DNA of 64,000 nucleotides from Actinomyces provencensis (GTDB taxonomy: Bacteria > Actinomycetota > Actinomycetes > Actinomycetales > Actinomycetaceae), in the NCBI RefSeq assembly GCF_900155435.1, contig NZ_LT700212.1, forward strand, positions 2,866,602 through 2,930,601, read 5' to 3'. Within the stretch, counting starts at the first letter, position 1, and each line of letters begins with the position of its first letter. The translations under genes and the position numbers were made by a program. Positions 9,311 to 18,014 of this stretch are shown in pieces. The notes under the pieces were generated by a model. It saw nothing but the letters and a program-made list of their open reading frames with translations, searched no databases and was not told the origin of the DNA.

Positions 9311-10497
9311 TGCCACATGCACTGCGTGACCAGGATGTCGACGGGCCGGAAGCGGCCACGTCATCCGGTCCGGACGGGAAGGACCGCCAGGTCGGCCGTC
9401 TCGGTCTGGTCGACCTCACGAAGAGGTTCGGGGACGGGCCCACCGAGGTCACTGCTGTCGATGCCGTGAACCTCGAGATCGAGCCGGGTGAGTTCATCAC
9501 CCTGCTCGGGCCGTCCGGTTGCGGGAAAACGACCACGCTGCGCATGATCGCGGGCTTCGAGGACGCGACATCCGGCCGGGTCCTGCTGGACGGCGAGAAC
9601 ATGGTGGTGGTGCCCCCGAACAAGCGGCCCATGTCGATGGTGTTCCAGTCGTATGCACTGTTCCCCCACCTGAGTATCCGGGACAACGTGGCCTATGGCC
9701 TCAAACTCCGGAAGATGTCCCGTGCGGAGCTGGATGAGGCGGTGGATGTCGCCCTCGCCTCGATGAACCTCACATCGATGGCGGACCGGGCACCCGCCCA
9801 GCTCTCGGGTGGACAGCAACAGCGCGTGGCACTGGCCCGGGCCATGGTCGTTCGCCCCAAGGTCCTGCTCTTCGATGAACCCTTGTCGAACCTGGACGCG
9901 AAACTGCGCGTCAAGATGAGGCTCGAGATCAGACGCATGCAGCGACGGTTGGGCATCACCTCCGTCTATGTCACGCACGACCAGTCCGAGGCAATGGCGA
10001 TGTCGGACCGCATCGTCGTCATGAACTCAGGTCGTATCGAGCAGGTGGCCTCACCCAGTGAGATCTACCGTCATCCCGCGTCGGTGTTCGTCGCCGATTT
10101 CGTCGGGCGGGCGAACTTCCTGGCCACGAAGGTCCTGTCGTCCCGGGAGGACGGTCGGAAGCTGGTCGAGGTTCTCGGCCAGGAGGTCACGGTGCCGGCC
10201 CACGAGGAGGCGGGGACGGCGGAGGAGGTCGTCCTGATGGTCCGACCCGAGTCCGTCCGTCTGCAGCCGATCGGGGACACCCCCGGAGGCCTCTCCGGCT
10301 CCGTCGGGGAGATCGTGACGAGCGTCTTCTACGGGGAGACGGTCGAGTACGAGGTCGAGACCGAGTTCGGACTGATGGTGTGTGTCGTTCCCGACCCGGA
10401 TGCTGACAATCTGCTGCACGAGTCCCAGAGGGTGAGGGTCACAATCGAGCCCGACCGCGCGTGGCTCCTCCCTGCGGGTGAGACCGCCTCGGCCTGA
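9310..10497 (+). CDS. ABC importer ATPase (FbpC/PotA type) with TOBE domain
   Basis: A 395-residue ATPase. Walker A is GPSGCGKT (67-74), the signature LSGGQQQR is at 165-172, Walker B VLLFDEP at about 185-191, and the switch histidine lies in VTHDQSEA. The C-terminal ~130 residues form a TOBE domain, expected for FbpC/MalK/PotA-class importers. A 30-residue polar N-terminal extension precedes the nucleotide-binding domain. It powers the FbpB-type permease and completes the two-component/transporter operon that ends at the hairpin 10517-10557. Confidence 0.92.
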   Translation: MPHALRDQDVDGPEAATSSGPDGKDRQVGRLGLVDLTKRFGDGPTEVTAVDAVNLEIEPGEFITLLGPSGCGKTTTLRMIAGFEDATSGRVLLDGENMVVVPPNKRPMSMVFQSYALFPHLSIRDNVAYGLKLRKMSRAELDEAVDVALASMNLTSMADRAPAQLSGGQQQRVALARAMVVRPKVLLFDEPLSNLDAKLRVKMRLEIRRMQRRLGITSVYVTHDQSEAMAMSDRIVVMNSGRIEQVASPSEIYRHPASVFVADFVGRANFLATKVLSSREDGRKLVEVLGQEVTVPAHEEAGTAEEVVLMVRPESVRLQPIGDTPGGLSGSVGEIVTSVFYGETVEYEVETEFGLMVCVVPDPDADNLLHESQRVRVTIEPDRAWLLPAGETASA

Positions 10498-10516
10498 GGC
10501 GGTCCGACCATCCCCG

Positions 10517-10557
10517 GGTTTCGTCTCCCCGGACATCCGCTCCGGGGGGACGAGACC
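10517..10557. terminator. Bidirectional hairpin between convergent operons
   Basis: A 17-bp stem (10517-10533 with 10541-10557, two G-U pairs, 7-base loop) lies 20 bases after the ATPase stop. It faces the convergent regulator gene that ends at 10728, and may serve both transcripts. No T-run is present. Confidence 0.65.
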
Positions 10558-10727
10558 GTCCGGGCCGAGTTCCTCTGCATGAGGTGCGCTCCACGTCCCT
10601 CGCACGGGCGTCGCGACGCTGCACGCTCCCCGGGTGAACTCCCCTCGTGCCGGCCGACTCCTCGGATGAGGCCCGGTAGCCGTCGCTCCCGGGACGGTCT
10701 GCGTGAGCTGCGCAGGTCGTGGCACCG

Positions 10728-11981
10728 TCAAGAGCCGGGCCCGTCCCACGACACCTCGACCCCGGCGGCCAACCGGTAGGGCCGGGTGTCCAGCAGTCCG
10801 GGGATCGCCGTGCGGATCCTGTGGATCTCGGACCGGACCGTGACCTCCGAACCGCCCTCGCCGTAGACCTCCCGGGCCAGTTCCAGGGCGCCGAGTCCCT
10901 CGGGGTGGCGGGCCAGGCAGGCGACGATGGCCGACCGGCGCCCGACCAGCACGTGGTTCCAGGTGTGTCCGGCCACGACCACCCCGACCTCGCAACGTGC
11001 GCCCTCGAGGCGGACACGGATCCCCTCGGCGCCCTCGTCGGTCCCCGGTCGGGTCACCAGGAGCCACCCGCCGCGCACTTCGCGTGCCTCCACGGCACCG
11101 AGCCCCTCCACGACGGCGGTCCCGACGGGGTGGGCGGGCAGGGCCAGACGGTCGGGCAGTGCCACACCACCGGAGTCGGCCACCCACCCCCAGGGATCGA
11201 CCAGCGCCCAGGTTCCGCCGCCGGGTGCTGCGGTCACGGAGTCGCGCAGGCGTGAGAGGCTGCGTCGGTGGGCGTCCCGCATCATGAGTTCGGCCTGCGC
11301 GGCCAGGGACGTCGCCAGGGCCACCACGCTGGGGTGGACGGCCCGGGCGGGGAAGGACAGGTCGATGGCTCCCAGGACCTGTCCGGTGCGGGGGTCACGC
11401 ACCGGCGCCGCCGCGCAACTCCAGGTGTGCTGGGAGAGGCAGAAGTGTTCAGCGGCATGGACGTGGACCGGCGCCCCGGTCACCAGCGTGGTCCCGATCG
11501 CGTTGGTGCCCACCGAGGCCTCCGACCACTCACAGCCGGCCCGGAAGCCGAGCTCGTCGGCACCCCGGGTGATCCCGCGAGATCCCGCCCGGGTCAGGAC
11601 CCTCGCGTCCCGGTCGGCCAGCACCAGCAGCAGGTCACCGTCGCTGAGCAGGGGATCCAGTTGTGCGGAGAGGACCTTCGACACGGCCAGCAGGGCGGCC
11701 CCTCCGTGCTGGGCGGGGTCGGACTCCCGGGCCCGGGTCATGTCCCCGCCGTCGACGGGCACGCCCCCACGAACGGGGTTGAGCCCACTGCGGCGCACGC
11801 GTGTCCAGGAGTCCCGGATGACGCGTCTGGGCTGGGCCGGGGGGCGTCGACCCTCCAGGAAGGCGGCGTGGACCTGGCTGAGCAGACGCATCTGGCGCTC
11901 AGGGCTGAGCCCGTGGCCCATCGCCATCTCGTAGCCGCGCACCCTGCCTCCCCTGAGCACCATTGCCTCCGGTCGGATCAT
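10728..11981 (-). CDS. AcoR-like GAF-domain transcriptional regulator
   Basis: A 417-residue regulator with the AcoR-type architecture seen in actinobacteria: an N-terminal region with RVIRDSWTRVRRSGLNP, a GAF domain (about 110-245) containing SVGTNAIGTTLV, AAEHFC and WSCAAAPV, and a C-terminal winged-helix-like region (about 325-400) in place of the sigma-54-interacting AAA+ domain of Bacillus AcoR. GAF regulators of this group typically sense acetoin or related carbonyls. It is divergent from the dehydrogenase operon at 12196-17369, which supports a role in its control. ATG 11981 is the longest start; an internal ATG about 18 codons in is possible. Confidence 0.8.
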   Translation of the reverse strand: MIRPEAMVLRGGRVRGYEMAMGHGLSPERQMRLLSQVHAAFLEGRRPPAQPRRVIRDSWTRVRRSGLNPVRGGVPVDGGDMTRARESDPAQHGGAALLAVSKVLSAQLDPLLSDGDLLLVLADRDARVLTRAGSRGITRGADELGFRAGCEWSEASVGTNAIGTTLVTGAPVHVHAAEHFCLSQHTWSCAAAPVRDPRTGQVLGAIDLSFPARAVHPSVVALATSLAAQAELMMRDAHRRSLSRLRDSVTAAPGGGTWALVDPWGWVADSGGVALPDRLALPAHPVGTAVVEGLGAVEAREVRGGWLLVTRPGTDEGAEGIRVRLEGARCEVGVVVAGHTWNHVLVGRRSAIVACLARHPEGLGALELAREVYGEGGSEVTVRSEIHRIRTAIPGLLDTRPYRLAAGVEVSWDGPGS

Positions 11982-12195
11982 TCCAGTCTAGTGCGGGGCA
12001 CTCCCCCTGGGGAGGGCAACGTTGCACCACGTGGCATGTGCCCCGGATCCGCATGATCCCGCGGTTGCGGAGAAGCAGGGGGGCGATGGCGACGCTGCCC
12101 GGGACCTTCGTGCCTACCGTGGGGTCAGGTCCGGCCAACGGGGGTCGGATGCCGGCACGACGCCGGCAACACGAGTCGATGAGGATGCGTGTGAG

Positions 12196-13203
12196 ATGAG
12201 TACGACGACCAAGCGTCGGTCGACCCGCAAGTCGGGTGCGGCCGCGTTCCCCGTGGAGGAGCTCAAGGACGCCTATCGCCGCATGAGCGAGATCCGCGCC
12301 TTCGAGGACCGCCTCCACCTCGAGAACATGACCGGGGACATCCCCGGATTCATCCACCTCTACGCAGGGGAGGAGGCGATCGCCGTGGGCGTCTGTGACA
12401 ACCTCGGGCCCACCGACATCATCGCCTCCACCCACCGCGGTCACGGCCACTGCCTGGCCAAGGGGTGCGGGATCCGCCCCATGATGTGCGAGATCTTCGG
12501 CAAGGACGAGGGCCTGTGCCGCGGCAAGGGCGGATCCATGCACATCGCCGACCTGTCGGTGGGCATGCTGGGTGCCAACGGCATCGTCGGCGGCGGCCCA
12601 CCCCTGATCATCGGGGCCGGACTGTCCGCGAAGACACTGGGCAACGGCGGGGTGGGCGTGTCCTTCACCGGGGACGGCGGCTCCAACCAGGGCCTCACCT
12701 TCGAGGCGCTCAACATGGCGGTGGTGCTGCAGCTGCCCGTCGTCTTCGTCTTCGAGAACAACGGCATGGGTGAGGCCACGGGCGCCGCCTTCGCCGTGGG
12801 TTCCGGGGACGTCGCCGGGCGTGCGGCGGGCTTCGGCCTGCCGGCCACGGTCGTGGACGGCACCGACTACTTCGCGGTCCGCGAGGCTGCGGCGGAGGCC
12901 GTCCAGCGTGCGCGCGAGGGCGGGGGCCCCTCCGTCATCGAGGCGAGTGCCATCCGCTTCTACGGACACTTCGAGGGCGACGCGGGCCTGTACCGCACGC
13001 CCGAGCAGCTCCAGACCTACAAGGACGAGCGCGACCCGCTGAAGATCTTCCGCGAGAACACCAAGGGTGTCATCGACCCCTCCGAACTCGACGCGATCGA
13101 CGAGGCCGCCACCACCGAGGTCGACGAGGCCGTGGCCTACGCCCGGGCCGCCGAATGGCCCGCCCCCAGCCAGGTGCTCACCGACGTCTACAAGACGTAC
13201 TGA
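12196..13203 (+). CDS. acoA: Thiamine-diphosphate dehydrogenase E1 alpha (acetoin dehydrogenase type)
   Basis: A 335-residue E1 alpha subunit. The thiamine diphosphate motif runs from GDGG (159-162) to ENNG (187-190), about 27 residues apart as required, and the conserved RGHGHCLAKG segment precedes it. Length and the MSEIRAFEDRLH start of the domain match acetoin or branched-chain dehydrogenase E1 alpha rather than the large one-chain pyruvate E1. ATG 12196 was chosen because it leaves a short polar leader before the domain; there is no strong ribosome-binding site. The divergent AcoR-like regulator and the following E1b-E2-E3 genes favour acetoin cleavage to acetaldehyde and acetyl-CoA, but another 2-oxo acid is not excluded. 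Confidence 0.8.
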   Translation: MSTTTKRRSTRKSGAAAFPVEELKDAYRRMSEIRAFEDRLHLENMTGDIPGFIHLYAGEEAIAVGVCDNLGPTDIIASTHRGHGHCLAKGCGIRPMMCEIFGKDEGLCRGKGGSMHIADLSVGMLGANGIVGGGPPLIIGAGLSAKTLGNGGVGVSFTGDGGSNQGLTFEALNMAVVLQLPVVFVFENNGMGEATGAAFAVGSGDVAGRAAGFGLPATVVDGTDYFAVREAAAEAVQRAREGGGPSVIEASAIRFYGHFEGDAGLYRTPEQLQTYKDERDPLKIFRENTKGVIDPSELDAIDEAATTEVDEAVAYARAAEWPAPSQVLTDVYKTY

Positions 13204-13230
13204 GCCCACACACGTGAAGGAGGATCGACG

Positions 13231-14247
13231 ATGACGTCGAGGAGTTATCGCGAGGCCATCCGCATGGGGATGGCAGACGCAATGCGGGAGGACGACAAGG
13301 TCGTCCTCATGGGTGAGGACCTGCGCGGGGGGAAGGGAGGGACCAACCCCGACCCGACCGTGGAGGCCTTCGGTGGCGTCTTCGGCGTCACCCTGGGCCT
13401 GTGGACCGAGTTCGGTGACGACCGGGTGATCGACACGCCCATCACCGAGTCCGCGATCCTGGGCATGGCGGCCGGGGCGGCGGCCACCGGCCTGCGACCG
13501 GTGGCGGAGCTCATGTTCATGGACTTCTTCGGGGTCGCCTACGACATGGTCTACAACCAGGCCGCGAAGTTCCGCTACATGTTCGGCGGCAAGGCCACCA
13601 CCCCCCTGGTGGTGCGCGGCATCATCGGGGCGGGTGTGGGCGCGGCCGCCCAGCACTCGAACTCGCCCTACCAGATCTTCACCTCGACCCCCGGGGTGAA
13701 GGTGGTGGCGCCCTCGAACCCCTACGACGCGCGCGGGCTGCTGCTGGAGTCCATCCGGGACGACGACCCGGTGATCTTCTGCGAGCACAAGGCGATCTAC
13801 GACGTCAAGGGCGAGGTCCCCGACGAGCCCTACACGATCCCTCTCGGGGTCGCGAACTACACCCGCCAGGGCAGTGACGTGACGATCGTGGCCCTGTCGA
13901 ACCTGGTCAACGCCGCCAACAGGGTGGCCGACAAGCTCGCGGCGGAGGGGATCTCCGTGGAGGTCGTCGACCCGCGCACCACGAGCCCCCTGGACGAGGA
14001 GGGGATCCTGGAGTCGGTGGCCTCCACCGGGCGTCTGGTCGTCGCCGACGAGTCCGCGGCGCGCTGCGGGTTCGGCCACGACGTGGTCGCGCTCGCGGCC
14101 ACCCAGGCCTTCGACTCACTGAAGGCCCCGGTCCAGCTGGTCACGCCTCCCCACACGCCCGTCCCCTTCTCGCCGGTCCTGGAGAAGGAATGGGTCCCCT
14201 CCGACGCCCGCATCGAGGATGCGGTGCGCAAGGTCCTGGGGGCATGA
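13231..14247 (+). CDS. acoB: Dehydrogenase E1 beta subunit
   Basis: A 338-residue E1 beta subunit (transketolase pyrimidine-binding plus C-terminal domains), closely matching AcoB/PdhB in length. Recognisable segments are MGEDLRGGKGG, DTPITESAILGMAAGAAATGLRPVAE and VVDPRTTSPLD. It pairs with E1 alpha to decarboxylate or cleave the substrate and reductively acylate the lipoyl arm of E2. A strong AAGGAGG lies 8-14 bases before the ATG. The next gene starts 1 base after this stop, so E1b and E2 are probably coupled. Confidence 0.85.
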   Translation: MTSRSYREAIRMGMADAMREDDKVVLMGEDLRGGKGGTNPDPTVEAFGGVFGVTLGLWTEFGDDRVIDTPITESAILGMAAGAAATGLRPVAELMFMDFFGVAYDMVYNQAAKFRYMFGGKATTPLVVRGIIGAGVGAAAQHSNSPYQIFTSTPGVKVVAPSNPYDARGLLLESIRDDDPVIFCEHKAIYDVKGEVPDEPYTIPLGVANYTRQGSDVTIVALSNLVNAANRVADKLAAEGISVEVVDPRTTSPLDEEGILESVASTGRLVVADESAARCGFGHDVVALAATQAFDSLKAPVQLVTPPHTPVPFSPVLEKEWVPSDARIEDAVRKVLGA

Positions 14248-14248
14248 G

Positions 14249-15868
14249 ATGAGCGAGATCCACCCCATCGAGGTCCCCAAGTGGGGGATGACGATGGAGG
14301 AGGGCACCGTCGGCGAGTGGCAGGTCGCCGAGGGGGAGTCCTTCTCCAAGGGAGCACCCCTGTGCACCATCGAGTCCTCGAAGATCAGCAACGAGCTGGA
14401 GGCCCCCTTCGACGGGTTCCTCCGTCGCATCGTGGTCGGCATCGGGGACACCCTGCCGGTGGGTGCCCTCATCGCGGTGAGCGCCGACCCGTCGGTCCCC
14501 GACTCCGAGGTCGAGGCCTTCATCGCTGAGCACACCCAGTCGGGCCCCGCCCCCGCGGCACCGGGTGCGTCCGGGGAGGCACCGTCCCCGGTGGCTCAGT
14601 CCTCCCCCGCACCCGTCCCCGCGGGCACCTGTGCCACCGACGAGGGCGGCTCCGCGACCTGCGCCACCGCGGGCCCGGCACCCACCGACACGGGTGGCGT
14701 GGTGGTCCCGGAGTCCCTGCGCGGGAGCACGGACGACTCCGTGTTCGCCACACCCCACGCCCGCGCCTTCGCGGACGAGCACGGTATCGACCTGGGTGCC
14801 GTCACCGGCACGGGTCGGGCGGGGCGCATCAGCCTGGCCGACGTCGGCTCGGCGGTCACCGCCGCCGGGGGGCGCATGCCCCACCGGGAGCCCGCACGCC
14901 GCGGCAACGGCCCCGCGCGTTCCCGCGAGGACGACTCGGCCGTGCCGGCCACCCCCGTCGCCCGCAGACTGGCGGGGGAGCTGGGCATCAACCTCCACGA
15001 CTGCCGCACCACGGGCACGCGGGGCCGGGTGTGCCGGCTCGACGTCGAGGAGGCCGCGCGCCGCTTCGGGATCCCCCTCCCGGGGGAGGCGGCGCCGCCC
15101 TCGTCGGCACTGTCCCCGACGGCACCCTCCGCCCCGACGGGGACCGGGACGGGCGGCGGCGCACCCGCACCGGCACCCGCCCCCGAGGCGGTGCCCTTCA
15201 GCCCCATGCGGCGCACCATCGGGTCACGCCTGCAGGCCTCCTACCAGACCTCCCCGCACTTCCGGGTGCGCCAGGAGATCGTCCTGGACGAACTCCTCGC
15301 CCTGCGCCGCAGCATCAACGCCGCGGTGCCGGGGGTGAGGATCTCGGTCAACGACCTGGTGGTCAAGGCCGCGGGGCTGGCGCTCGTGCGGGTCCCCGAG
15401 GTCAACGTCCAGTTCGACGAGGCCTCCCAGTCGGTCCTGCGCTTCCCCCACGCCGACGTGGCGGTGGCCGTGGCGGTGCCCGACGGGCTCATCACCCCGA
15501 TCGTGCGATCCGTGGACACCCGTTCGCTGTCCGAGGTCTCGGGCGACCTGGCCGGGCTCATCACCCGCGCGAAGGCCGGGAGGCTCACCCCGGACGAGTT
15601 CCAGGGTGGCACCTTCACCGTGTCGAACCTGGGGATGTTCGGGGTGACCGGCTTCGACGCGATCATCAATCCGCCCCAGGCGGCCATCCTCGCGGTGGGT
15701 GCGGGCCTGCCCCGCCCGGTGGTCGACGGGGACGGGTCGGTCGTGGTGCGCACCGTCATGGAGGTCACCCTCTCGGGGGACCACCGTGTCATCGACGGTG
15801 CGACGGGCGCGAGCTTCGTCGGTGAGCTCAGGGCGATCCTCGAGTCCCCGACCCAGATGCTGGTGTGA
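14249..15868 (+). CDS. acoC: Dihydrolipoamide acyltransferase E2 with two peripheral-subunit-binding domains
   Basis: A 539-residue E2. An N-terminal lipoyl domain (1-80) has the lipoyl-lysine Lys45 in ESSKISNE. Two separate peripheral-subunit-binding domains follow: one from ATPHARAFADEHGIDL (about 165) and one from ATPVARRLAGELGINL (about 232), each ending in a GxG..R.DV-type motif. The catalytic acyltransferase domain (about 315-539) carries the active-site HRVIDGA (His512). Ala/Pro-rich linkers separate the domains. Most E2 proteins have one such binding domain, so the pair is unusual. I chose ATG 14249, which follows the E1b stop directly and begins at the lipoyl domain. Confidence 0.85.
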   Translation: MSEIHPIEVPKWGMTMEEGTVGEWQVAEGESFSKGAPLCTIESSKISNELEAPFDGFLRRIVVGIGDTLPVGALIAVSADPSVPDSEVEAFIAEHTQSGPAPAAPGASGEAPSPVAQSSPAPVPAGTCATDEGGSATCATAGPAPTDTGGVVVPESLRGSTDDSVFATPHARAFADEHGIDLGAVTGTGRAGRISLADVGSAVTAAGGRMPHREPARRGNGPARSREDDSAVPATPVARRLAGELGINLHDCRTTGTRGRVCRLDVEEAARRFGIPLPGEAAPPSSALSPTAPSAPTGTGTGGGAPAPAPAPEAVPFSPMRRTIGSRLQASYQTSPHFRVRQEIVLDELLALRRSINAAVPGVRISVNDLVVKAAGLALVRVPEVNVQFDEASQSVLRFPHADVAVAVAVPDGLITPIVRSVDTRSLSEVSGDLAGLITRAKAGRLTPDEFQGGTFTVSNLGMFGVTGFDAIINPPQAAILAVGAGLPRPVVDGDGSVVVRTVMEVTLSGDHRVIDGATGASFVGELRAILESPTQMLV

Positions 15869-15875
15869 GGCGGAC

Positions 15876-17369
15876 ATGGCTGCAGACACGTCACGGACAA
15901 CGACGTCGCGGACACTGACGCCCCGCGAGCGGCGCGCCGACACCTTCGACGTCGTCGTGGTGGGGGCCGGACCGGGCGGCTACGTCGCCGCCATCCGTGC
16001 CGCCCAGCACGGACTGCGGGTGGCCGTCGTGGAGAGGGACCGGCTGGGCGGGGCCTGCGCCAACCGCGGGTGCATCCCCACCAAGGCACTGCTGCACGGT
16101 GCCGAGACCGCCCACACCCTGGCCACCGCCTCCCGCGTGGGCTTCACGGTGGGCGACGTCGACCTCGACATGGGGGCACTCGTGGCCTTCTCCCGCGGAG
16201 TCGTCTCCCGCCTGGTGGGGGGCATCGGCGGCCTCCTGGACGCCAACGGCATCGAGGTGGTCCACGGCAGCGCGCACCTGCCCGCCAAGGGACGAGTCAC
16301 CGTGACCGGGGAGGACGGGTCCGTGCGCGAGTTGCACGCCGACCACACCATCCTGGCCACCGGCGCGCGGCCGCGGTCCGTCCCCGGGGTGGAACCCGAC
16401 GGGGACCGCGTCTGGACCTCCACGGAGGCCCTCCGGCCGGATGCACGCCCGGACTCGCTGGTGGTCATCGGCTCCGGCGCCATCGGGGTGGAGTTCGCCA
16501 GCCTGTACGCCGACCTCGGCACGCAGGTCACGCTGCTGGAGGTCGCCCCGCGCATCCTCCCCGTCGAGGACGAGGACGTCTCGCGCTTCGTCGAGCGGGA
16601 GTTCACCCGGCGCGGCATCACGGTGCACACCGGGGTCGCGGTGCGTTCCGTCCACGTCGACACCCCCGCCGACACGGTCACCACCGTGGTCGGGGTGCCC
16701 GGGGGTGAGGAGGTGGTCCTGGCTTCCGAGCGCGTCCTGGTGGCCACGGGCGTGGCACCGAACTCGGGGGGCCTGGGCCTGGAGGAGCTCGGGGTGACCC
16801 TGGATCGCGGGTTCGTGGTGACCGACCAGTGGTGCCGCACGGGTGTCGCCGGGCTGTACGCGATCGGTGACGTGGCGGGTGCCCCCTGCCTGGCGCACAA
16901 GGCCAGCCACGAGGGCGTCCTATGCGTCGACCACATCGTGGGTGTGCCCGGGGTGCGCCCACTGGAGCGTGACTTCGTGCCGGGCTGCACCTACTCCCGC
17001 CCCCAGGTCGCCAGCCTGGGACTGACGGAGGCGCAGGCCCGGCAGCGGGGCCACCGGGTGGAGGTGGGTGTCTTCGACCTCTCCGGCAACGGGAAGGCCC
17101 TGGCCCGGGACGAGCCCACGGGCTTCGTCAAGACCGTCTTCGACGCGACCACGGGGGAGCTGCTCGGCGCCCACATGGTCGGCCCGGAGGTCACGGAGAT
17201 GATCCAGGGTTTCGGGATCGCCCACTCCCTGGAGGCCACCGCGGAGTCCCTGGCCGAAGTGGTCTTCCCACACCCGACGGTGTCGGAGGCCATGCACGAG
17301 TCGGTCTTGGCCTCCCTGGGCCGCACTCTCCACTGGCCCCCTGCACGGAGGCGCGCGGCGGCGGGGTGA
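15876..17369 (+). CDS. lpdA: Dihydrolipoamide dehydrogenase E3
   Basis: A 497-residue flavoprotein disulfide reductase that reoxidises the lipoyl arm of E2 with NAD+. It has an FAD-binding GAGPGGY motif (30-36), the redox-active pair Cys61 and Cys66 in CANRGCIPTK, a central NAD-binding GSGAIGVEFA, AIGDVAG for FAD, and a dimerisation domain ending with HPTVSEAMHES (catalytic His and Glu). About 20 extra polar residues precede the FAD domain. It starts 7 bases after the E2 stop and is the last gene of the operon. There is no lipoyl domain on E3. Confidence 0.88.
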   Translation: MAADTSRTTTSRTLTPRERRADTFDVVVVGAGPGGYVAAIRAAQHGLRVAVVERDRLGGACANRGCIPTKALLHGAETAHTLATASRVGFTVGDVDLDMGALVAFSRGVVSRLVGGIGGLLDANGIEVVHGSAHLPAKGRVTVTGEDGSVRELHADHTILATGARPRSVPGVEPDGDRVWTSTEALRPDARPDSLVVIGSGAIGVEFASLYADLGTQVTLLEVAPRILPVEDEDVSRFVEREFTRRGITVHTGVAVRSVHVDTPADTVTTVVGVPGGEEVVLASERVLVATGVAPNSGGLGLEELGVTLDRGFVVTDQWCRTGVAGLYAIGDVAGAPCLAHKASHEGVLCVDHIVGVPGVRPLERDFVPGCTYSRPQVASLGLTEAQARQRGHRVEVGVFDLSGNGKALARDEPTGFVKTVFDATTGELLGAHMVGPEVTEMIQGFGIAHSLEATAESLAEVVFPHPTVSEAMHESVLASLGRTLHWPPARRRAAAG

Positions 17370-18014
17370 GGCGGGTGCGTCGGCCGGACGGGTTCGGGGC
17401 GGTGGGCCCGGGGCGGCGGGTGAGGCGCCCGGGTGGGCCGGGGTGATGGGCGGGTCGCCCCGGTGGGCACGCGGCTGAGCCGGTCGGTGGGGAGGTCGGG
17501 TGCACGTCTCCCGCAGCCCCACCGACCGACGAGGGTGGGGCACGACCTCTCCCCACGAGCAGGCCCCGGGGGTCCGGATCACCGGACCCCCGGGGCCGAA
17601 CCACTGTGTGGACCGCACGGGGGTGAGCGCGTGTGCGCCACTCCTCCCGGTATCTCGGGCCAAGTGCCACCCGGCGGGTGCTGGGGTTGAGGTGGCGGGT
17701 TCTGGTCGTTTTCGGGATTGGGATGGCGGTTCTGGGCCGGGGTCTTGTCATGAATCCGCTGTCTCGACCCGCGGAACGCTACTGGGCGGAGTGTTTGTGC
17801 AGGTCAGGGGTTCGCCTGTTCTTGCGGCCGGGTTGAGGTGGCGGATCCTGGACTGCGACGGGACTGAGACAGCGGATTGTGACCACACCCGAGTCGGGAT
17901 GGGCCGTGAGGTCGACCCTGGATGCGTGCAGAGACTCTGGTTGTAGGCCCAGCGAGCCACCACCAACCTGGGCACCCCTTTCGGGCGACTGGGGGTGCCA
18001 CTCCGGCGGGCACC
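17370..18014. other. Convergent intergenic region with inverted repeats and no supported gene
   Basis: No convincing coding region is present. It holds a 12-bp inverted repeat (17481-17492 with 17517-17528), the strong hairpin listed separately, and three related copies of a motif like GAGGTGGCGGNTYCTGG near 17688, 17719 and 17835. A perfect 13-bp inverted pair AATCCGCTGTCTC (17753-17765) / GAGACAGCGGATT (17866-17878) encloses about 100 bases. The repeats suggest a decayed small mobile element, but I cannot name it. Confidence 0.5.
17562..17597. terminator. Perfect 16-bp hairpin
   Basis: GGCCCCGGGGGTCCGG and its exact complement (17582-17597) flank the loop ATCA. It lies about 190 bases after the E3 stop, between convergent genes, and is the best terminator candidate for the dehydrogenase operon, although it lacks a T-run. 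Confidence 0.6.
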
